Source: Aspidapion aeneum (taxonomy: Eukaryota > Arthropoda > Insecta > Coleoptera > Brentidae). From it: DNA of 64,000 nt. Made by a program: the position numbers and the translations under genes. Positions 29,969 to 41,900 of this stretch are shown one piece after another. The notes below the pieces were generated by a model. The model searched no databases. It was not told the DNA's origin and worked only from the letters and a program-made list of their open reading frames with translations. Every line of letters starts with the position of its first letter. Within the stretch, counting starts at the first letter, position 1. The stretch covers positions 127,580,640-127,644,639 of the forward strand of contig OY755039.1 in assembly GCA_963576565.1 (NCBI GenBank), read 5' to 3'.

Positions 29969-32900
29969 CTAAAAAATATAATTTTGCGTCACAACCTTTT
30001 TCTCATCAAATTTTATACACATCGTCTAATAGTGTATGTATACCCCATTTTATCAGACTGCAAAAAAAAATATTTGTCTACTGAAAGCATTTAGATTTTT
30101 TCTGGTTTTGGTAGCGTTAGGAGTTTTTTTTAACCTTAGCTAAAAACTAAGAAACATTAAATTTCATTGGTTTCTTCAATATATTCTTGCAAAACACCTA
30201 TTAATTCCCCTTTCTCCTAAAAATGAATACAATTAGAACTCTAAAAATTGCCTAGTACAGTATTAGGCCAGGGTAACATAAAATTTTATGTATTTAGGAT
30301 ATTAAACTCTGATGCTTGATAATGATTCAAGCTCTAAATATCTGAGGGCACGGCAGTGCCTCGCCAAGTTCGCGCTGCTGTACTATCTTTTCTTGAAACA
30401 TTTCAGTCCATATTTAACCTATCTAAAACTCTACTTCGGAATGAGCTACGAATCTCAAACTTTGTCGTAAATCTCCATAGAGTTAACAACCCCTCTAAGT
30501 TTCATGGACTTGCATAAAGTAGTAAAGTAGTAATTTCAAAAAACTTCGAAATTGCCACTCACTCATGTATAGATCATCAAAATTCTACTGTACTTCTAGA
30601 CATGCTACAAAGCTGAAATTTGGCAGACTGATAGAAATTATGACAAAAACCCCAAAATTCTAATTTACTCCCCTCCTTTATACATGTAAAGTTATGTAAA
30701 AGTAACATTGTCCACTTCCAGAAACGCTAGAGAGCTGAACTCTGGTAGACTGATAGGAACTATGATAAAACTTTAGAAAAAAAATTCAAAAACCCCAAAA
30801 TTATAATTTACTTCCCTCCCCTATAAATGTTAAGTAATGTAAACGTAACATTGCGCACTCCCAGAAACGTTAGAGAGCTGAGCTTTGAAAGGCCGATAGA
30901 AACTATGATAAAACTATAACACCCCAAAATTCTAATTTACTTCCCTACCCTATAAATGTAAAGTTATGTAAAAGTAACACTGCCCACTTCCAGAAACGCT
31001 AGAAAGCTGAGCTTCTTAAGACTGAAAGGCACTATGATAAAACTATAGGAAAAAATTTCAAAACACCAACATTTTAATTTACTTCCCTCTCCTATAAATG
31101 TAAATTTATATAAAAGTAACATTGCCCATTCACAGAAACGCTAGGGAGCTGAGCTTTGGAACGCTGATAGGAACTATGATAAAACCATTGGAAAAAATTA
31201 AAAAACCCCAAAATTTTAATTTACTCTTTACTCTCCTGCCCTATAAATGTAAAGATATGTGGAAGTAACATTGCCTACTTCCAGAAACGTTAGAGAGCTG
31301 AGCTTTCGAAGACTGATAGAAACTATGATAAAACCATGGGAAAAAATCATCAACATTTTAAATAAGACATTGCAAAACTTTTGAACAATATTCCGTATAA
31401 TTTATTACTTTAAAAATGAAATATTATCCAATTCTTTTAAAAAAGAAGTGAAATCATAACAAAACCATTTCATGTAAAAAAAGTCAAGTACGCGAAAATT
31501 GCATTCTGTAAAAAGAATTGAGATAAAAGTAAAGCCAAGTTCTCCAATACAAATTTCAAAATGAAAGGTTCTTACTAGTTTGGAAATGTTTTTCTAAACT
31601 TGGCTATTACGGCTGCAAAATAATTAATAGCAAAGTTTAAAAAAACATTTCCAAACTAGTAAGAGCCTTTCATTATGAAATTTGTATTGGAGAAATTAGC
31701 TTTACTTTTATCTCAATTCTTTTTACAGAATGCCATTTTCGCGTACTTGGCTTTTTTTACATCAAATGTTTTTGTTATGATAGTGTTGGATGAAATTTAT
31801 AATTATAAAGACTGTTTTTCATTAATGTGGACAGTGAATTAGTAAAAACGTTATAAGGTGTTACATACTGTAAATATACATTTATTCTACCCGTAAAGAA
31901 GATGAAAAATACCAAATTTAAAAAAAAAATTGTTAAGTAGTTTTTTTTAATTAAATTTGGAAATCAAAATACTACTAATTTGCCTCAAACCTGTAAAAAA
32001 AACAAAAGTTAAGGTATCTCGAGAACTACTTGCACCAGAAGGTCTTTAAAATAACTGTTGCATGAGGGACCACATAATTTTTTTTATAAAAACAATAATG
32101 AAATTTACAATAACATGTTTTTTTAGATTTATAATTTTTTTCCCTAATGTTTTAACAAGATCTTCACTAAATCTCAGGATGAAGAAATTATGAGTTCTTG
32201 TTGAAATTTGTTTTTATAAACCGACAGACAGAGTGACAGAAACGGAAACGCATGGAAACGCTATCCAAAAGGATTTTTGAAAATTCGAACATGTCACTTT
32301 TGCACGAATACAATACTCTAATACATATAGACATACAAGTAAAAATACTCTGCTAATTTATGTGGCCACCTAAGCTGACACGATTAATATATAATGTAAT
32401 TTTTACCCATTTTGGTCCGCGAAAATAACCCCCCATACGCCACCCGGCTCCCGTCAAATTGGAGATTACATTATTAATTTTTGAAATCTCCCCCAACCTT
32501 GCTACTAAATTTAATTAAAATCGGATATCGAGTTTTTGAGTTATGCGTGTCGGTCGTTACAGACAGAAATACAGACAAACCGCCAAGGCTCATACCAGTT
32601 GGTATTTTTAAAATTACCCTAAGCAAACAAATGCACTCCACAAATTTCAAACAATAATGTTTAAAACGAACACTTTTTTATTTTCCAAAAACAACTAAGT
32701 ATAAATGTAAAACAACACACTAAAAACAAAATCTGCAGTAAACCATGTTTGGGACAACTTTTTCTTCGTTAGTTCGGTTATGATAACCAGCTGATATCTG
32801 TCAAAAAGTTATCTCAAAAATTATTACCTTTGGTTTTGTTGACAACTCAACACAGGAAAAATGGAACCACTCGATCGGGCACAAGTCGTTGTCGCACATA

Positions 32901-35900
32901 ATCATCTCTCCAAACGAGATCTGGTCGCAGAGGCAGTACGTGGGTTCATCGGGGTCGATGGCGGGTTCTTCTGGAGGCGGCGAATCGTCCTTTCGGTTCT
33001 GTTGAGCGTTTGCACCTGTAACGAATTTCCTAGTCAATAAGCAGCATCCCTGACAATTTCTTTGTTATAAAATGGCAAAAAAGTAAATCGTAGCCGGTGG
33101 CGTTGTTGTCCCGGTGAAAAAGAAGCAAAATTTACATGAGGCACCACTTTTTACCTTTATAGCCTGTGCAGCAATGGCTAGAGATTTTTTTTTGTCATAA
33201 CGCCGAAAATGTTTTATTTGGGTGTGTTTTGACCTATATTAGCAATATCGTCGTAATATCTGTCTGTGTGAGTATGTGTAGGCCTGTTCGTAACACGATA
33301 GCTCCTAAAGCGCTAAACCGATTTTCATTAGAAATTTTTTTTACTACTGTGTAATTTTCTTTTCAAGCATTGTATAACTTCGTTGGACTAACACTTCAGG
33401 CATCCATTCAGAAAATTTTAGTCAAATTAAAAAATGATCCGGTTTCACTCTCTTAAAAGCAATTTTTAATCCATCCAAGCTATGCATTGCTGAAAAGAAA
33501 TTGTAGTCTACTACAAAGTATATTACAAATTTAATTTCATATAGAGCTTAGTGGTTTAAACAAAAAAAAATTATTTAAAAAAATTACTTTACTTACAGAT
33601 GAACCTGGAGTGGTAAATATAAGCGAAGACCAAATAAATTTTGTATACTACATAAAAATTTTGATTGAGACATGCTCCATCGATCATAAAGTCATACAAA
33701 GTTATAAAATTGGGACTCAAGTGTCATAAAAAGTATTAAAATTTTAAGTTAGTCATTAAATTTCACATTGGTCATAAAATTTTAAGGCTGGAGAATCTAT
33801 CTGATTAAAAATATCAGCTTAATTCTCTGACATCAAAAATTTCAAACAAAAGCAAAATTCTGTGCCCATAACCCAAAACGTGAATTTCTTGCTAACACTT
33901 TCCTTTGAAAAATGTTTATAATTTTCTTTAAAAAGGTCATATTTTTTCATAAAAAGTTTGGAAAAATTGTTCATTAAATTATTTTAAAAATGCGCTTTTA
34001 ATCGGTGTACTTATAAGTATTTTAAGCAGAAGGCAGCAAAAACCAAAAAAATTTTTTTTGCGTTTTGAATAGATCTGGTTTCCTAATTGAATTAAATAAT
34101 TTTTGTAAATAAAATTAAAATAAATTGACCTATGACGGATCTGATACCTTCCTAGCCTATTAGCGCGCTCCACGCTATATCAGCCCTTTGTAAATATCTT
34201 AGAAACGAAAGTTTCTACCAAGTTGTTGGTCATAACACAAAATATTGAGAAGAATATGTTCTACTATATTCCGAATACCGCAGCTTGATGCGATGCTCCG
34301 TTAAAAAGTTATCGTATTTTCAATTTTTAATCTGTCAAAAAACTGTCATTAGGATCAATAAATTTTGACCAAAATCTAATCAGCTCGGTTTATCGAAACA
34401 TTATCAAATATTTTTTTCGTGAAAATCTCATGAAAATCGGTTTAGCGCTTTAGGATCTATGGTGTTACGGACAGGCCTACACATTCTCACACAGACAGAC
34501 ATTACGACGATATGGCTAATATAGGACTGAACTTGTTTGGTTTATTTCCTAAACAGCTTTGTTTTTGAGAAAATTCAATATAACTTTTTAAAAAATAAAA
34601 TTTTCGGTTTATTTTAAATAGAAAGTGAAAATTTTAAACAAACCTATACATCGGCACTTTGAGGTATATTTCTGGGCAAACCCATGCATCCAGCTCAATA
34701 ATGTCACGTTTTTCCGAACCACTCTACACATTTTTTCGACAAATTAATGAGTTTTAAACAAAAAGCCCAATTAGCGAAAAAAATATATTATGTTTTTGAG
34801 AATCAAAATATCTTCTGTTTTTATTCATGAAAACAAGAATTAAGAATTTACGTTTATTTCATTTTATACTGAAAAAATTGTCCTTTTTGACTCCTTTTAA
34901 TGTTCAGGGATAGTGTGACTGACATCCGCTGAGACATTTCTTAAAGAGGTGCCCTAATTGCCTACTACAAGGTAAAACCCCATTCCAAGCACTATTCCTA
35001 AAGTAAGTTCCTAAATTGGCAACCCTGAACTCTTTACACACCTTGTCGGGATTTCCGTTTCTTTTTCTTGCCGGTACCGGCTCCGGTTTTCTTCTGGGCA
35101 GCAGTATTGACCGGAGTACCGCTGGTAACGCCTGCTGCAGGTGCCTGACTTCGCAAAGTGTGCTCTGCTGGAGGTGTTTCTGTTTGGGATTCGTTTAGTA
35201 TTGAGTATGTTGTTTCCTGAAACAAACATTTTGGTTAGTTTACGGAGACTGGTGGCAGGGTCTTCATAAACCAAACTGAAGTCCTATATAAAATTTTCGA
35301 GGGCCAAATAAAAATAGATATACATACACTATCGCTCATATGTAGAGCAACTTAAAAAAATACATTATTTTCTCTTTGTTCGCTCTTTGTAATTTAATTT
35401 GTTTTGGAGAGGGATATTAGAATGATAAAACAATTTCAATGAATATAAAATGTTTAATTTGCAACAGCCTATAAACCTAATACTTAAAGATATTCGAAAA
35501 TGTGTGGTCCAAAAGTAGAGCAACCAAGATTTATTTTTTTCTTAAATATAAAACTGTAAATATTTTTAATATCTAGTAGCATAACCTTTGTTCTTGATGA
35601 CTGCTTGACATCTTGTCTTCATGGATCTTATAGGTTTTTCAATGTAGTCTTCGGAAATTGAATTCCAAACTCTCTGAATTTCTTCATACAATTCGTTCGT
35701 ATTTGATAGCTTTTTCGTGTGAATTCTTCTATCAATTTGATCTCATAGATTCTCTATCGGGTTTAAATCAGGGATTTGAGCTGGCCATAACATGACATTG
35801 ACTTTATTATTTACCAACCAGTCTGTAACCAACTTTGACGTGTGCTTTGGGTCATTGTCATGTTGAAAAACCCATCTTAAGCTCATGTTATCCTCTGCTC

Positions 35901-38900
35901 AAGGTAACATATGGTTTGCTAATATATTCTGATAAACAAAGCGATCCATTATTCCATCAATCTTTTTGAGCGGACCCATGCCAAACCCTCCAAAACAACT
36001 TCAAACCATTATACCACCACCGCCATGTTTAATAGTTGGTCGTGTATACTTCGGGTTAAACCTTTCATTTATTGGTCTTCTTACCCAGCAAACACGGTAT
36101 TTAAACAATTTAAAACGACTTTCGTCTGAAAATAGCACTGTTTTCCATTTTTCGTAAGACCAGTTGACATGCTCTCTTGCAAATTTCAATCTTGCTTCTC
36201 TGTTGTTTCTAGAAAAAAAGGGTTTCCTCGCGGATTTTCTTCCATGTAGACCAGCTTCCTTTAGCCTACGTTTTATGGTGCTGACAGATATTGAAACCCC
36301 TCCTAGCTGTTGTTTAATGCGAGAAGCGTTAATAAATGGATCTTCAATTACCAGCCTTTTTATATTTCTATCAAGTACAGCATCAGTTTTTCCCCTTCTA
36401 CCACTTTTGGGTATTCCTTCCAAAGTGCCTCTTTTGTTATAATTAGAAATAGTTCTAGAAACAATTCATTTGTTCAAGTTTAGATCTGTCTCACTCCGAT
36501 AGCTCAAAAAATTGTGGTTTACCTAGTGGACTGTATTTATACAAGTCCTTCGCTTTCATTTGAAGGGTATAGGAACGCACGCGAAATCGTACCTTTCTGA
36601 AGTGAAATTTAATTGAGACATAAAAATAATATTGGTATATGTTGACTATTTAAGAGCGAAATAATAGAAAAATATTAATGATGCGATCTTATAGGAGAGG
36701 GACTTACCGGTGATGTCTTGATCTCTTCCAACTGGTGCACCAGATTCGCCAGAAGTCTTCTATAGCGGTCCAGCACTCCCGAGTTTCAATGTTTGGAGTT
36801 TTAGAGGAATTTAATGGTTTTTAGAGTTCACCATTTTTTATAAAAGCGTTGATCGTTCAAAATATTCCGATCGAGAGCGTGTGTGTATGGCGACCGACAT
36901 TTAGGTTCTGTCTTGTTTTTTGCGGCGTGTTTCTTCGCCCTCTATAGGAAAATCGCATCACTTCTAATAAAAAGAATTTAGAATTCTAATTTTATTAAAA
37001 AGAATAAAAACGCGATTTAAATTAAAATATGCAGAGGGCGGTAGTAATATGAGGATTGAATTAAAATTAGAAATATATTATTAAATGCGTTTGGAATTTA
37101 AATATTAAACTATGCCAAATTGATAGTTTATAGCTAGTTTGTAAGTTTTAAATTTAACTTAACCTATTGAGTAAAACTACAACCCAATTATACCCAATTG
37201 TAACCCAAAATATGAGTTTTAAAAATAAAAATAAAATGTTCTGAAAAAATAATAAAAATTAGATTAAAAGAAAAAAAAAGGTTTTTTGCGAAACCGAAAC
37301 ATACTGGCGGCCGAAAATGCTATGCATTTTCCAAGGGGCCAATAGGTAAAGGACACAGTTTAGAGATTGGTCTCTTTAACAAACTATCCTTGGTTTTGAC
37401 AGAGGCTACTCGATTTATCCCATCCTTACCGGGAAAAATTTCAACCACTCTGCCGAGTTGCCACTGAAGGGGCGGTAATAAATCGTTTTTAATTATAACT
37501 AAGCGTCCAACTTCAGGAGTTGAAGTGGGTTCCAACCACTTACTCCTTTGTTGTAGAGTATGGAGATACTCTTGTTGCCAGCGTCTCCAAAAATCTTGGT
37601 GGATTCGTTGGAGGAGCTGCCAACGCGTGAGACGATTTATTTTAATATCAATAAAGTTTGCGTCAGGAACGGCACTTAGCGGTTCCAGAGATAAAAAGTG
37701 ATCTGGGGTCAGCGCGGAAATATTTGTATCGCTAGAAATTTCAGTGAGAGGACGCGAGTTTAAAATAGCTTCGATTTGACAAGTTACAGTGTATAGTTCT
37801 TCGAAAGTTAATATTTGATGTCCTATTAAGCGGATCAAGTGTTTTTTAACTGACTTGATTCCTGACTCCCAAAGTCCTCCAAAATTTGGACTATTACTCG
37901 GGATAAAATGCCATTTAATGGGACGCGTAGAATCGAGCTGTAAAAGCTTGCGGTTAGCTGAGAAAAAGTTAGTTGCATTATCACTATACAAATCGGATAC
38001 GTAGTTTCGGCGCGCAACAAATCTGCGAAGCGCAGCAATAAAACAATCAGCGGTCAAATCGCTTGCTATTTCTATATGAATGCACTTAGTACTTAGGCAA
38101 ACAAACAGACATATGTAAGCCTTCGTAGTACGATTTCCACGATGTCGACTCATGACTATATTTATTGGACCTCCGTAGTCAACACCGGTGTGCAAAAATG
38201 CTCTCAACTGAGATACGCGGGGAAACGGTAATGAACCCATCATAGGCTGAACCGACTTAGGATTGCATTTAAAACATATTATACAAGTTGATAAAACATG
38301 TGCAATTTCGCGTTTTGCGGCAATGATCCAGTACAATTGACTAAGCAAAAAATGTACCGTCCTCACTCCTGCATGAAGATATTTTATATGGAAATGTTCG
38401 ATAATCATGAGGGTGAGTTTACTCTTGCGTGGTAATAAAATTTGATGTTTCTTGTCATATTGCAGAGAGGCGTGATGCAATCTACCCCCTACTCTGATTA
38501 AATCGTGAGGATCTAAAAATAAATGAAATTTTTGCATTGATTTATTTAGTTTTAAGTTGTTTTTTAAAGCGTGAATTTCTTCTGAGAAATAAATTGACTG
38601 TTCATTTTTTATGAGTAAATGAATTGCGTTTGTTATTTCAACAAATGTTAGAAAATCTTCATTAATTTTTAAATTAGGCGGTTTTAAGAAAAATTTATTA
38701 TTTAAAAAGCGTAAAATATACGCTAAAACTCTACACATTTTAGAAAAATTAGAGTTTTCCATTAAAAGCGTGTCCAAAAAATTAGGAGCTGTATTTTGCG
38801 TTGCAATTAAAGTTAAATTAGGCAATGATTTCTCCTCTAAAAGAGTTTCAGGAGAGTCATTTTGTTCACAGTCTTTAGGCCAGTATTCATAAGATTTTCT

Positions 38901-41900
38901 CAAAAAATCAGGGCCGTTAAAAAATAATTTGTGATTAATTAATTCACTGGGATAAACTCCTCTTGAAGCAACATCTGCGGGGTTTTGTGACGTTGAGATG
39001 TATGACCAATTTTTGGGTGGTACTTTATCTTGAATTTGTGTAACACGATTTTGAACGAACGTTTTCCACCTAGAAGGGTGCGCTCTTATCCAAGAAAGTG
39101 CTACTTGTGAGTCACTAAAAGCAAAAACTTGATGTATTTTCAAGCGGGACTCAAAAGTGGTTAAAACAAAGTGAACTAAATCAGCCACAAGATTACAAGC
39201 GGCTAATTCAAGTCTTGCAATACTTGTAAATTTGAGAGGAGCAACTCTAGTTTTTGAACATAAAAGGTAAACTGATATTTCATTTTTGTAAATAACGCGT
39301 AAATATACTATTCCGGCATAAGCTTTATTACTAGCGTCCGAAAATGCGATTATTTCAATGCGTGCATTACCAGAAAAACTATTTATAAATCTAGGCAAGC
39401 GAAAATCTTTGAGTAAGGGTAGTTCCGATTTATAACGTTCCCAAAGTCGAATAATTTCAACAGGTGCTTCGGAATCCCAGTCTAATTTAAGTTTCCAAAA
39501 TTCTTGAATTAGACATTTTATTAAAATGGTTACTGGCGCGAGCCAACCTAAAGGGTCATATATTTTAAAAATTTCAGAAAGTATATTGCGTTTGGTACAT
39601 TCGCGACTCAAGGGTTCTACCGAGTAAGAAAAATAATCAGAACAAGGCTGCCATCTAAGACCTAAAATTTTAGTGGTCTCGTCCGTATCTAAAGAAAGCG
39701 CGGTTGGGTTTATATCGGGTTCAGACAAGTTTTCTAAAACTTTTTTGTTATTACTCGCCCATTTATGAAGCTTAAAGCCTCCAGAGTTAAGCAAACAAGA
39801 TAGCTCTTTTTGAAGCGAAATAGCTTCTTGTACGGACCTAGCGCCAGTTACAAAGTCATCGACAAAATTTTCAGACATTAAGACTTGAGAAGCGCGAGGA
39901 AAATTTTGTTTTTCATCTTCAGCCAATTGCTGTAAAACTCTAAGAGCTAAATAAGGAGCGGGGGTAGTACCGTATGTCACAGTTTTTAAACGATAATCGC
40001 GAATAGGTTCAGAGTTATTAGAACGCCACAGGATTCTTTGATAATCCTGGTGCTGAGGTGCAATTAAGATTCCACGAAACATTTTAGAAATGTCGCAACA
40101 AAGAGCTACTTCGTGTAATCGAAAATTAAGTAAAATGCTGCAAATGTCCTTTTGCAATTTAGGACCAGCGTAAAGAGTATCATTTAAGGAGAGGTTTTGG
40201 TTATTTGATTGCATAACTGTACTCGCATTAAAAACGACTCGAAGCTTAGTTGATAAGCTTTCAGGGCGTTCAATATGATGATGAGGAATGTAATAACTTT
40301 TTTCTGTAACTTCCCGGTTTTCGATTAATTCCATGTGATCAAGTGTTAAATAGTCTTCCATAAAATCGGAATATTTTTTATAAGTTTCCGGCATTTTTAT
40401 TAACCTTCTTTCTAGCGAGAGAAACCTCTTTAGCGCAAGATCACGACTATTTGGAAAAATCGGTTCAATATTATCGCGAAAAGGAAGAGTTACAGTATAG
40501 CGGCCTTCATCATTACGAGATACCGTATTTTGAAATATTTTTTCACACATATCATCTTGAGGTGAAAGAATACGTTTCGTTTCAGGGATATTTTCTATTT
40601 CCCAAAATTTTATAAGCGAATCATTTAGCATTTTATTTGAAATTTGACAAAAAAATGATTGTGAAATTTGCTGCGTAGCGAGAGAATTAACTTTTCCCAT
40701 TAAAATATATCCAAAAATGGTATTTAGCGCAATCGGTTCCTGATTATTTCCAAAAATTCGTCCATCTTGAATTATATAAGGAAACAAATCAGCTCCGATT
40801 AAAATGTCAATAGCTCCCGGTCTATAAAAGTTCGGGTCCGCGAGATTCAAATTTTTAACTATTTTCCAGTCATTTATTTTAATCTCACTGCTAGGAACTG
40901 AAGAGCATATTTGCGGCAAAATTATAGTATTAACCGATAAAGTTTGCGTGTCATTACAAGGCCTGATAATTAAATTTACAGAACCCAATTTTGACTGTAA
41001 ATACGTGTCACCAATCCCCTGGACTTCAGTAGTCACGTATACGCGGGGTAACCCTAATTTATTTGCACATTTCAAGGATAAAAATGAGAGCTGCGACCCA
41101 GTATCCAAAACTCCCCTAACAGTCTGAAAATTTCCCCCAACATCTTTGATTTCAAAAATCGCGGTTGATAAAAGTACAGCGGAATTATTCATATAAGACG
41201 AATAGCATGCACCACCGTTATTTTGGAAATTTTCGACCGTTGGTTGTTGCTGTATGCGCGCTTCGCTGCTGGACGTCGCGACGCCTGAAATTGTTTCAGT
41301 GGCAGTGGGTGCGTTTATATCGAGAGTATTAAAGTGACAAGAACTGTGGTGTCGTTTCCGGCAAAATCGACATGAATGTGTGCTTTTGCATTGGAAAGTG
41401 CGATGCATATTAGAAGTACAATTTATGCACCATTTTTTATCCTTCAGAAAATTAAATCTTTCTTGAGGAGACTTAGAAACGTAATTTGGACATAAACTTA
41501 AAGCGTGATCGCTTGAGCAAATAGGGCATTTTAATTTTTGAGGGGTTTGATTTTGCGGCGAATTATTTGTACCAAAAAAGGCACGTGGAGATTGTCGCGT
41601 GTTATATTGATGCGTGGATTGCGTTTTAAAATTATTATTTTGCGATTTTGCGGGTTTATTTCTAAGAGAAACTTCCATATTAAATGAGGAACTAGCGTTT
41701 ACAGTAAAAAGAGCGTTGCAATGTTGATCAAAGAAATTGTAGATACTCCTATAGGAAGGAATTTCCGTAGTTTTTCCGTGAAAAACTTCAAAGCGGGTTT
41801 GAATATTATGGTCAACCGATTTAAGCAGTTTTTGCGCTAAAATAAAATCCCAAAAATCAGGTTCTAAACCAACTGTTTTAAGAGCCTCGAGATTTTTTGT

